From Haematococcus lacustris (Eukaryota; Chlorophyta; Chlorophyceae; Chlamydomonadales; Haematococcaceae): a stretch of 64,000 nucleotides of DNA. A model generated the notes under the pieces. That model searched no databases. It was not told the origin of the DNA and was given only the letters and a program-made list of their open reading frames with translations. The position numbers and the translations under genes were made by a program. This document shows, one piece after another, positions 32,884-43,300 of this stretch; positions within the stretch are counted from its first letter, which is position 1; every line of letters starts with the position of its first letter. Location of the stretch: assembly GCA_030144725.1 (NCBI GenBank), contig JASKMD010000029.1:11540990-11604989 (forward strand). Direction: 5' to 3'.

Positions 32884-33054
32884 CAGTGCACTACGACACT
32901 TCTGCGCATCTCGAGCCGTCAACTTCGCATCTGTCGAGAAAAGCTACCATTCCTATGAGATCAAAATTCGCAGACATTCATATTACGACTGCGGTAATAT
33001 GCTCAATGGGTGGGAGCGCACACACATAAGATAAACTATACCATCTCTAGTAGC

Positions 33055-33159
33055 AGTAGCCTTTACAAATTTTAATACCTACAGCCCTCATGCAACACCA
33101 AAATAAAGCACGAGTTGTAATCAAACACAGGCTGCGAGATCGCTGTTGTAAAGGCTACT
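33055..33159. repeat. 14-bp perfect inverted repeat downstream of Fanzor copy B1
   Basis: AGTAGCCTTTACAA (33055-33068) and its exact reverse complement (33146-33159) flank a 77-nt spacer. The right arm is just beyond the conserved 3' region of Fanzor B1, so it may mark an element end or an RNA hairpin. Confidence 0.6.
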
Positions 33160-33319
33160 GACAGTGTGCCTAATGTCCACTTCAGCTCAGCCTTCTGGTG
33201 TGTGTGCCTCCAGGCTACTACTAGCAAGAGCTCTACCCTACTCTATAGCTCTTGCTCACGAACATCCCCTTTGTGAGGGGTTTGGTATCTTGGTTTTTGA
33301 ATTGTCTTGCAGCAGCTGG
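33160..33319 (-). ncRNA. Conserved 3' noncoding region of Fanzor family B (candidate guide RNA)
   Basis: Over about 160-190 bp the sequence after the Fanzor C-terminus matches that at 37540-37715, with conserved CCAGGCACACACACCAG-like and AAACCCCTCACAAAGGGG-like blocks. The hairpin CCCCT-CACAA-AGGGG (33266-33280) is kept in both copies (second at 37655-37669). TnpB and Fanzor systems usually encode their guide scaffold here. The assignment to RNA is inference. Confidence 0.4.
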
Positions 33320-34428
33320 CTATCGCCGCCACTTGCGCCGCCACTTACGCAGCAGGGCCTTGTCACGCAAGTACACCCACTCCTGGCCTGGCTTTGGCAT
33401 GGCTGGGCGGCTGTAACGTGCGGGAGTTGTCCACCACGCACCCCACAGATGACCTAGCCTAAATGCCATGTACACGAGCTTAGAGCGGGGTAGCTCGTTG
33501 GGTTCTGAGCCCACTGTTCCCTTTACAGGGTTCAGAGTACCTTATGGGCAGCATCACACTTGCATGCGCCGTACAACTGTTACAGCGGCCGTCCCAGTAG
33601 CACAGCTCAGTGGGGCGTGGGCCTGGGCCGACTGCACAACGGCGGATGTTTAGCGCGGCTGAGGCGTCCCGGTCATAGAACCTGCACATGGATGTGGGAG
33701 ATGCATGAAGTCAAGTCATGTGCCATGTCGTGTGTCACTTCATGTGGTGGAGGCCAGGACCTTGGCCCCGGCCAGGGACACAGACTTCTTGAACCTGCCA
33801 GCGAAGAGGAGAGTGAGCATGTTGCTGAAAGCTGTCTCCAGCTGCTTCCCGACGTGGTCCACCATGTTGGTGTCAGAGGGGTGACGAGGGATTGCTGCGA
33901 GGCGGGCGCGGAGGTCGGGGTGCGCGGCCAACACGGCAGCCACTGCCGCGTTAGGCCGAGTGTTCGTGCCATTTCCGGGCAAGCCCCGGACAGCTGCAGG
34001 AACAGGTTCCTGCAGCTGAGGTCCGGGATGGCTGCCTGGAAGACTGGGATGTCTGTGTACACGGGCTGGTCGTGCAGGCCTAGCGGGTCGGCAACATGAA
34101 CGGTAAACAAGCCTCGCACGAGTAAGCCCAACAGCAGGCTGGCGAGCACCGGCCGCGCGCTGATGGCCTCCACTCGTGGCTGCACCGCGTCGTCCATGAA
34201 GGCATTCCAAAGTTCTTGCGGCAAGTGGTCGATGAGGTGGGCTAGCTTACACTTCCTGCCGTGGTATGTGTTGTCCCTATCGCGGGCAGCGCGGGCCTCT
34301 CCGGAAACCTTTCTATTTCGCTCCGCTTCGGTGAGGTCCGGCTGTAGTGCCTCGTCGCGGTCCTCAATGTCACTGTCTAGGTCCTCCGGCACTAGTCTAG
34401 GCACGGTTCGTCTTTTTTTCTTAGCCAT
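33320..34428 (-). pseudogene. Fanzor family B copy B1 (internal deletion, frameshift, insertion)
   Basis: It starts at ATG 34428 with MAKKKRRTVPRLVPEDLDSD, a nuclear-signal-like leader. The frame is open to about 33970, then shifts by one and continues through VDHVGKQLETAFSNMLTLLF to about 33740. The next recognisable segment is the RuvC-III motif FYDRDASAALNIRRC and RPTELCYWDGR (33689-33590). The region that should hold the RuvC-I Asp and RuvC-II Glu is missing. A 173-bp element splits the C-terminus, which resumes with PAMPKPGQEWVYLRDKALL and ends in a Lys/Arg/Trp tail at about 33320. It therefore cannot encode an active nuclease. Confidence 0.8.
33412..33584. mobile_element. 173-bp TGTAAC...GTTACA element with 5-bp target duplication (solo LTR or MITE)
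   Basis: It is flanked by GCGGC at 33407-33411 and 33585-33589. Removing the element and one copy restores the Fanzor frame from DGR directly to PAMP. The ends form a 6-bp inverted repeat that begins TG and ends CA. Size, TG/CA ends and a 5-bp duplication fit a small solo LTR; a MITE is the alternative. There is no ORF. Confidence 0.65.
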
Positions 34429-35607
34429 AGAAAACAGCAACGTGAAGCCATCACAAATACTAGGAATTATCGGTTTTGTTTGTTTGCATTTAATTTGTTT
34501 ATCTGGCATTGTTTGTCTGTCTGTCATTTAATCTGGCATAACAACTGCATAACAACTGCACGATTGATGTAAAAGGGAACAGTAGGGACTGCGGACACAA
34601 CTTCTGAACCCTACCGCCCTACATTTCGTGAGCAGCACCAGCATGCCTACCAAACAGCACTCAAGCAAATCAGTAACAGCATTTTTTAGAATCGCGGCTT
34701 GAGATTTTGCACATAGCCATGGTGCGTGCGGTCGCGAGAGGAAATTTTCAAAGTTTCCTTTCCTAACCGCTACGCTTTTTGGCCGCCCGCACGACTGGCT
34801 GCTGCTGTCATTGGTCTGACCACATAGGATTCTTCTGTGATATGGCAGCAGCCAGGGTAGTGGCTCAGCGCTGCAAACGGTGTCAATTTTGAGGCCTCAC
34901 ACGGCCGAGGTGATAATCAAATTGCTCCTTTTGCTCGGCCCGAGCAAACAGGCCGAGCAAAAGGCCAAATTTGAAAATAATCTCCCTCACACGCACGTGC
35001 CCGTGCCCGACCTTTGCGCGCTGAACAGCCCCGGAGGGCCTGCTGGGGGAGGCAAATGCCCTGGCAGTGGCGTCCCTCATAGCTAGAGGGATAGAGCCCA
35101 CGTAGCTGCCGCCGGAGGAGGAAATGCGCCTCCTCCAGGGGCGGTGCCCGCAATCGTGGTTCAGCATGTTCTTGTGGAGCAGCTCAGGCCAGGCGATTGG
35201 TCACCGCGATGAGTGCATGTCCCGCAACGCCTCTCTGAATATGACCATCGGCCCTAATCGCGGTCGCACTTTTTGGGCGCCCGCCTCACTGACAGGGGCT
35301 TACGGGCTTGTGAGCGCGCATCGTTATTGCGCAGTAGCTCAGTTGCCCTTCGCGCTGCTACAGAGCGAGAAAGGAGAGCCAATTTTCGAGGCGATCTGTC
35401 GCAACCACTACCGAACTAGCAAATCAGCAAATTTGAATTGCTAGTCGACCGCGAATCGGCCCCGTATGACGTGGTTGTAAGATTGGGGTTTGAACGAAAA
35501 TTCATAAAATGCATGGTTGGTGAGATATCGCTAAGGTGATGTGTTGTACCACTGGGTGTGGTGCAGTGTAGCACTATTTGGTGCATTGAAGTAGTGCACT
35601 AGTTACA
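34429..35607. other. Region without recognised genes
   Basis: It includes the 5' flank of Fanzor B1 (with CATAACAACTG repeated twice near 34535-34560) and a strong hairpin at 34927-34964. At about 34621-34660 a short sequence resembles the end of the epimerase gene near 27707-27752. No coding region with recognisable motifs is seen on either strand. Confidence 0.45.
34927..34964. repeat. 14-bp perfect hairpin within a longer imperfect inverted repeat
   Basis: CCTTTTGCTCGGCC (34927-34940) and GGCCGAGCAAAAGG (34951-34964) are separated by 10 nt. Similarity extends outwards (ATAATCAAATT versus AATTTGAAAATAAT), giving an imperfect arm of about 30 bp. Confidence 0.85.
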
Positions 35608-36846
35608 GGTGCAGTCAGGCGCTCCCAACTGTTTAAAAATGATAGGAAACCGACCCCTGGTAGTAGGACGGCTGTAACTCTGCACTCACTGCGCCAAATG
35701 TTATGCTAGATGATTCACAATGTAGCCAACCCAGCCAGCTACCTTTCACCCATCCAGAATAAATATACACTGAGTAGGCCGTGCACAACAAAGCGTCAAA
35801 GTTAGTGATTCAAATCCTAGACGTAGCGGAGCATGCAGCCATCGCTGCGACCGCCCGCGTCGCTTAGGCTGCTCAACATGAGCATGCGCGTCGGCGGCAG
35901 CAGTCGGATCGGAAAGCGGTTGCGGGAATGTGGCACTGAGCCCACCTCTTCCCCATACCTGGAGGGCAATGCCACAGCTCGACCATTTTGACTTACAACA
36001 TGCTACTTACTAGGTTGAGCTCCCCTCAGACATCGCTACAAACACTCATACTCAGACAAGTCAAAAGCTCACTTTGGTCGGTGACCCCCAACTCCCTTAG
36101 CCGATCTCAGGACCGGGGCCATGCAGTCAGACACACAACTCCACACCTTGACTAAATCAGGACTCGGCTCCTCTGAGAGTTACACTCCCCTACATGCCAT
36201 CCACCTGCGTGCAAAGTTTCGTAGCTCAACTGCCACCCCACAGCCCCGTAGCACTGATTCTGCTTGGAGAACATGATGTAACTTCCAAGCTGTCAAAGTG
36301 ATAGAGGCATGGGCTGTTTAACGTGCGGTTTGTTCTAATAAATGCGCCAATGGGTCAAGAACAAATAAAATGTAGCCATTTTCTTGTTGGTGCAGCGGGT
36401 GCAACACAGTGGAGGACACAGTGGAGGAGGGGGGGTGTAACCCGGTGATACCTTAGTGTGCGCCGACCCAAATGGTGTATTTGGCGGAAGCGAGTACATT
36501 TATATGTTCCAAACACCCCGTCTAGGTGCCCTGCACGCCCGGCAGGCATCGCGATGGGTGTTTGCCGGACATTCCATGTGTGCACAACCCGCTCACTGCG
36601 CTAGGTAGATGGGGTCACAGCGATGTGGCTCACCGTGCCAAGGAGACTCGTCTCGCCGCTGTGATTTGTTCGCGGGCACATGTGGCAGTACGCGAGCAAA
36701 GACTCCAATGGCTTGCGCTGATGGTCAGATGACGCGCATTGCTTTGCAGCTACCAATGTGACAAACGCTATTAAAAAAGATGCAGTATTGAGAGAATACT
36801 TGCATGCATATTACCAACCCCATGTTGGGAGCGCCTGAGGTGCAGT
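35608..36846. mobile_element. hAT-like non-autonomous DNA transposon
   Basis: The left end CAGGCGCTCCCAAC (35616-35629) and right end GTTGGGAGCGCCTGA (36824-36838) are inverted repeats. They are flanked by direct copies of GGTGCAGT (35608-35615 and 36839-36846), an 8-bp duplication as produced by hAT transposases. The 1.2 kb interior has no long ORF and is more AT-rich than its surroundings, so it must rely on a transposase supplied elsewhere. Confidence 0.7.
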
Positions 36847-37122
36847 ACACCTCACCATGATAACCAATGTGATTTTAAGGAACAGCAATTTCCAAACCAG
36901 TAAAATACAATGAATTACCAACATAACTACTTTATTACATCACAAAACCACCAGACTGTATATGGTGCAGGTTTTCACGACGAGGTTTGGTGCATTGTTG
37001 CGGCATTAGATATGATGCAGTAAGGAGTAGCTATAAGGAGTAGCTGTAAAAAAGGGCAACTAAATATTAGTTATATAATTTGCGTTATATAACACTACGA
37101 GATTTTTCACGATGTTGGTGGG
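36847..37122. other. AT-rich spacer between two small transposons
   Basis: No gene is seen. The short direct repeat AAGGAGTAGCT occurs twice at about 37021-37045. Composition is clearly more AT-rich than in the gene regions. Confidence 0.4.
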
Positions 37123-37376
37123 CATTAGAGCACGACCGGTTAATTTAACATCCTGATGTTTTGGATCTTTAACGTGCTTTAACAAATCTTTAACATACCC
37201 GTTTTGCTACCCTGGGACTGCGTCTCACTGGCCACTTCTGCCTGCATAGTGTCGCTGGGTGCATTGCCGTGTCGTGACCAGAACGACAGCAAAAAACGAC
37301 TCGTATCAAGACCAAGCGTGCATCTTTAACAAAACGGTTTAACATTAACTTTAACACGTCCGGTCGTGCCCTAGTG
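37123..37376. mobile_element. Candidate 254-bp MITE with 17-bp imperfect terminal inverted repeats
   Basis: The left end CATTAGAGCACGACCGG and the reverse complement of the right end, CACTAGGGCACGACCGG, differ at two positions. Subterminal CTTTAAC motifs recur near both ends (about 37165-37198 and 37323-37358). No clear target duplication was found. Confidence 0.45.
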
Positions 37377-37800
37377 GGCATGGGCCAATAGTCTCATTCC
37401 GAGGCGAACCGTGTTTAAAAAACACCCCCTCAAAATCGATAGTTGTGCACTAATTTGCGTGTGTGAGCCCTCCATCTGTTGTTCGTTTCTAAACCCTACA
37501 GCCCGTATGCTACTATACAATTAAACACATGCTGGGAAGCTTGTTGTTGTACAGGCTGCTGCTAGCGTGCCTAGTGCCCACTTCAGCCTGGTTCATCTGG
37601 TGTGTGTGCCTCCATTGATAGCTCAAGCTCCCACAACTCTTGCTCACAAACATCCCCCTTTGTGAGGGGTTTAGTAATTCATGGTGAGGTTGGCATGTTG
37701 TAACTGGCTATCGTCGCCTTTTGCGCCGCCACTTGCGCAACAGGGCTTTGTCGAGCACATAGACCCACCCCTAGCCTGGCCTGCCCGGCTTTGGCATGTC
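37377..37800 (-). pseudogene. Fanzor family B 3' fragment (copy B2)
   Basis: On the minus strand the segment about 37797-37715 encodes a PKPGRPGQ-like stretch and WVYVLDKALLRKWRRK, the family B C-terminal tail. The following 190 bp of noncoding sequence matches copy B1, including the CCCCT/AGGGG hairpin (37655-37669). RuvC motifs are absent, so only the 3' end survives. Sequence from 37377 to about 37500 shows nothing recognisable. Confidence 0.65.
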
Positions 37801-39030
37801 TGGGCTGTCTTCCAATCTTACACGGGTTGTGGCTACTGATCTGTTGCTTCCTCGCTTTGCTGTGTCTCTGGCTGATGCAGGCGCCGATCTCGACCGCGGG
37901 AGCCGAGGACGAGTTCCGGGCCAGCGCGGTCGGCGCCAGCAACTTTTCGCGGAGCTAAGGAGGAGTGGGACCGGTGGCTGCGGCCGGAGCGCAGCGGCGC
38001 GACACGGATGCAAGTTCGGGGCTTGATGGGGTGTTGCTCCACCCTCAATGGATCAACTAAGCATGTGGACCGCGACGTGAACGCGGTGAACAGTTGGACA
38101 GCACCATCCTAGCCAACAAGGCCGTCTAGACGAAGGCAATCGCAACCTCAGTAACGCGAATGGTGCTCAACGACGTTGCACACATGCCTTGGTGTACTTG
38201 TGGCTGCTGCAGACGCTGACCATCGGGCGGTGCCTGGCCAGCTGCTTCCGACCGCAGAAGCTGTCCCGCTGGCCTGGCCGACCGCAGCTGCCCAACCTAG
38301 GACTCGTAGCAGGCCAGTGTGTGGGAATCCCAAACGCCGACGCCAGCCTCGAGCAGCAGGTGCGGCGGTGGCAGTGGGGCACCGAACGGCTGGACGAGCA
38401 CATGCAGCGCTTGGATGGCCTGGTACAGGATCATCTTGTACGGGACCGGCAGCAAGGCGAACAATACCGGCGGCTACGGTGGCCAGCTGCGCGGGTAGTA
38501 GTAGTAGCGGGTGAGGGCACGAGAACTGCAGCGCACCCCGTAGAGGACCATACCGGCCCCATCCGGGGTTACTGAAGCAATGTTCTGGTAGTTTGGAAAG
38601 AGTGTTCTGACAGTATGGGAAGAGCACACAGCCTTACGCAATCTTGAGCGGAGGCTAGGGATTGACACCGCTTAGCTAGAGGAGAAGCAGCCTATGTGGG
38701 TGTTTGTCAATCCTTCTTAACACATTCTTCATGCGGTCAACATCACCTTATTCAACATGGCACATTCCATGGCACTGTGCCTGTAGGTAATCTCAGGCAA
38801 ACAAAGCTCATTCAACAAGGAACAACATGTCTGCCTGTGGGTAATCTCACTCAGCTGCACCTTTTTCATTTGAGCGTCATCGGTGACACCCTTGACAGTT
38901 ACAGACCCCATACCGATAGTTCACACGTTCCCCACCAGATCACTGGGCATTCTGTAGGCTGAGACAACCTCCTCGCGCCATGCCAACCTTAGTCAGCCCA
39001 GCAGGCAACAAGTACAAGCCTAGATTCGGC
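37801..39030. other. Region with an unassigned ORF and local duplications
   Basis: A plus-strand frame at about 38189-38575 contains a charged, possibly helical stretch (QQVRRWQWGTERLDEHMQRL) but no family is recognised. Imperfect tandem repeats occur at about 38581-38628 (GTTCTG..GT.TGG.AAGAG) and 38745-38875 (ATTCAACA..GG...GGTAATCTCA). These look like decayed transposon DNA. Confidence 0.35.
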
Positions 39031-39500
39031 ATGATATGCATGCACTGATGTAAGCTGGCGACAGCTTATTGTGAGGCTGAGGCTGCTGCTGCTGTTGGGT
39101 GGGTCTGCTGGTGGGCAGTCTCGCAGCCGCTAGTAGCCCAGGCCAGGGTACTCCTTGCCCTTGGCTGGCAGAGCTGGCAGGGTCTAGCTACCAGCACAGC
39201 GCCAGTAGCCGCCACCTGCTCTCCCCAATGCAATGCGTGTTTAGCGCTTCATCGCAATCCCGGTTAACCCACCTGCCTGGCTGCGGTGCTGTTGAGCTGA
39301 GCTGAGCCGCCTTGCCCTTGCCTCTGCCTTTGCCCCTGGTACGCTGGGTAGGCTCGGCTGCCTGCTCAGCCTTGGTGTACTTGCTACGCCTGGCTGGCTG
39401 GGCAGTGTTGGGGCCAGGGTCAGAGGCTCCTGGCTGTGTGGCTGCCTGGCTGTGTGGCTGCTTGGCTGTGTGGGGGAGTGTGGGAGCTTTTAAAGGGCTA
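39031..39500 (-). pseudogene. Fanzor family A C-terminal fragment
   Basis: The minus strand encodes the family A linker (PARRSKYTKAEQAAEPTQ, then a Gly/Lys-rich run) and a degraded RuvC-III, WVNRDCDEALNTHCIGESRW, with Asp changed to Asn. Stops interrupt the tail. The noncoding sequence after the stop (about 39075-39031) matches the tail of the complete copy at 20672-20703. Confidence 0.7.
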
Positions 39501-39769
39501 CTACCAGGCCGGTGAGGTCAGGCAAGCAGCAGGCAGCAGGTCATCGGTGGCAGGCAGAGGCGAGGGGTCGGGTTTGCAAGCCTCGTGACTGCCAGCCTCC
39601 TAACCGCCAGCTGGTTGGCCTTGCAGAGGCGGCTCAGAGAGCCCTGGCTGCAAGGGGCCCTGGCTGGACCCCGGCCTCCACCCCCTTCATCATCCATCAC
39701 CACCACCCAAGTACGCCCCGCCATGGTGTGGCGTGGCTGTGGGCAAAGCTGCTAGGTTAAGAGCAGCTG

Positions 39770-40295
39770 TTATTTCTTTCTTGACGGCGTTGAACTCGAG
39801 GCTGCCGGCACTCGCCACATGTAGTACGCCTGCAGCCATAGCAAGGCATGCCAGCAGGCAAGGTAGGTGTATGGCTGTGCATCACTGGAATCCAGCACAC
39901 TGGCGCAGCCCTGCAGCGTAAAGTGCAGGGCACAGAGGGGTATGTGTCCAGCAGTGTTGTTGTTTTCGTTTCGCCCTGATGCATGATCTATAGCTTAGAG
40001 TAAGCTCAGGTACAGGCACAGAGGGGTATGTGTCCAGGGCTGTGTGCATTTTATAGCAAACGCTATATATAACGCGAAACAAAAACGCTGGAGTCCAGGG
40101 GTATGTGCTGGGCAAGGCTGAGGGCTGAAGAGGGGGCAGAGGCAAGGGCAGCAGAAGGGCGGGGGCGGGGGCGGGGGCGGAGGCAAAGGACCTACCCCGA
40201 GGCTGCGGTACGGGCGCCAGACTTCAGCCACCCGCTCCATGTCTGCTGCTGTCACCGGGTCAGGCAACTGGTACAGCAGCTGCATGCCCTGTCTC

Positions 40296-40333
<38 letters not shown>

Positions 40334-43300
40334 GTGGCCAATGCGGTCAGTGCAGCCTGCAAGGGCCCCTGGGCTGCACTTGGAGTGAAGCTGTGGGGGG
40401 TATACCAACAGCCACGCGTGCTCTGTGAACAGGTGGGCACGCAGGCAGGCATGCAGGCGCTAAAGCTTGCTGTGGCTGTGACTCGCCTGCCTGGCCCTCC
40501 CATCCCCTCCAAACCACTCCTCACATTCCTGCTGCTCTGCCCCTCCACCTGCTGCTCTTCCTCACCTTTCCTCGTCCCTTCCCCTCCACTTCCTTCCCCT
40601 CCACCCTCCCCTCTTACCCCTGCACTTCCCCTCCACCCTCCCCTCTTACACAGTAAAGCACCTAAGTTGGGACACCCGCGTCCCTCGGATCCGCCGAAAA
40701 CTTGCTGTAGCCCCCCCTTTTTCTTTCGCGCACCGTTAGCAATGGTGGTTATGGTGGTGGTTGTCGGGTCGCGTCTTATCCACACATTGTCGCGGCTGAG
40801 TTCTGAGATTCGCCGCTTAGGCCCAAAATGACCGGGACATGACTTAAGGCCGCGCCTGGCCATCCGCGAGCGTGATTCACCGCATCCACCGCATTGCTAG
40901 ATACCGCATTGCTGCTCCTAGATGGGCATGGCTCACGCTTCAGCAGTGAGACGCGGGACACTGCAGCAGCTTTGGGGTTTGACATGCTCATCCCTGGCCA
41001 GTGCACTCACTTCCTACAGCCCTGGGACCAGCTCTTCAGCAGTGTCAAGGCCAGCCATGGCAAGATGGTGGCCGGGGCGGCATTCCATGCTGGTGCGGAA
41101 GGGTTCAGCCCCAAGTTGCCCCAGCGCATCAGCATGGTGGACTCAGCCCTCCACCTCTCAGTGGGCCACAGCCGCGAGCCTTTGAAGCGGGCCTTTGCTA
41201 AGACAGGCCTGTTCCCCCCCAACACGAAGCAGATGCTGGAAGCTGCAGCATCCTCCATCAAGAGCGGCAAGCAGAAGACGACGCATGCGGCATGGAAGGT
41301 GCTGGATGTGTCCCCTGAGCTGGTGCAGGCAGCTGTGCAGCGCTCCGCCATGGCCCAGCCACTGCTGTATGATAGGGCTGTAGACAGGTTCTACAACAAG
41401 CATGAGTTGGGTGGGTTGGTTGCTGAAAGGGGCGCCAAGAGTGGCAGGTCACGCAAGTAGGGTAGGGGCACAGAACCCTGCTGACCACTTTATGTTTTTT
41501 CATAAACTTTTGATGCCATTTGGTGCTAGGACCTATAGTGATACAGTGCCGAAAAGGGCAGGACCAAGTTTCTCCTGAAAAAATGTTTATACTTGAGCGT
41601 CTCAACATAGGTGCACTTAGTTTGGAAAACCGGTTTTAGGGGGGGTATCCCACTGGCCAAGTCATAAGTCTCCAGTCCTTGAGAATCATACTAAGCTGGA
41701 GGCATCGGCAGCTAGAAGACTTGTAGATCTCTCCAACGATATGAGTTGCATTCGTTTTGTCCAAGCAAGTGATGAGTTGTGCCACCCCCCGTTTCAAAAT
41801 GTCCTAACTTAGGTGCTTATCTGTGTACCCCTGCACTTCCCTGCCACCCTCCCTTTCTCCGCCCTCCCGCCTTCCCTGCCACCCTCCCTTTCTCCGCCCT
41901 CCCGCCTTCCCCTCTCACCTTCCTGACTGCTAAATCCCCCACAGGCAGGACGTCAGGCCGCCCCAGGTTGAAGATGCTGACCATGTGCACCGTCCACGGC
42001 CCGACCCCCTTCAACTGCAGCCAGCCACAGGAGCTCAGCAGCAGGGGGGCAGCAGCAAGGGGGCAGCAGCCAAGTCGCCCTAAACAGTGTCTGTAGTGTG
42101 ACCAATGATCATCTTGTTTTCCGGCGCACATCAAGGAAGTGCCATTGCACCAGCACCCCATCTCCCTGCCTTCTGCTCCCCCCCACCCCCTCACCTCACC
42201 CACCATACCACTTGCATCAACCAGGCATGGGCAGACCACTCACTGTGGTTGCCTCTTACTTGTCATGTCAGTATGCAGTTTACGCCAGGAGCCAAGCGTG
42301 ACTTGTGAGATGGTGGGTTTCACAAGGGTTTCAAACATCCAGTTGGGGGGCAGAGGTTGACGACCCTATCCTGGAGCCACGTCCCATCTCGTGCCACTGG
42401 CCCTGCCCACTGAGCTCCCTGCGGAACCTACAACAGCTGTCGCCTGTGAGAGGTTGAGCAGCGCTTGGTGAGCCGCAGCCCCCTGGAACAGGGCAGGGCG
42501 CAGGGCTGCTCACGCCCCCCTCCCCCTTTGCCCCCCCGCACCCCCTACCGCTGTCAGCGCCTGCAGCAGCTGCAGGTCGTCCATGCCCCGCACCCCCTCA
42601 TCGCTCAGCTGCTGCCCGGGGCCAAAGGCGTGGGCCAGGCCCTGCACATACGCCGCCTTGCGCTCAGACAGCCCGCAGCGCCGCAGGTCAGCCGTGCTCT
42701 GCGCCAGCACCAGGCCAGGGGTCAGCGCGCTCAGCTCCTGCTCAGCGGCCACCTGCAGCCCGCAGCAGCAGCAGCAGCAGCAGGCCTGGGGTGCTGCCTG
42801 GCACCCCCACCCCTGGCAGCCCCCTGCCCTCCCTGCCCCTGGGCTCCTCCAGGCCACCTTTCTTTTCTGCCTGCCACTGCCGGCCACTGCCGGAACGCTG
42901 CCCCCTTGCCCACTGACCCTCCCCCACCAGGCTGGTTGTCTGCTGCTGTCTAGCAGGTTGTAGGGTGGGGCTGATGGTGATGGTGGGTGGCGGCAGGGGG
43001 TGCTGCAGGCCTCGCAGGCGGTGCCCCTCACCCCTCACCCCGCAGAGGTCCAGGAGGCGCGCGTGTATGGTTGCCGCTGCCTTGCCGTGCAGCTGCTGGT
43101 AGACCACGCTCTTGACCAGGGCGCTGAAGGGGCTGACGCCTGGCCGGCTGAGCAGCTGGGTGGGCAGGCCATGCTCCTGGATGAGGGGGGCCAGCACAGG
43201 GTCAGCCTGCTGCAGGTGCTGGCCGCCACGCTCCAGGTCCTGCAGGGTGAGGAAGCTCGGGGGCGGGGCTGCACAGGCAGGGGGGGCCAGGCGGGGGGAG

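Noticed and set aside
38189..38575. Gene for a coiled-coil protein
   Set aside because: The frame has no ATG at its start, no recognised family, and lies among decayed repeats. It is kept only as an unassigned stretch.
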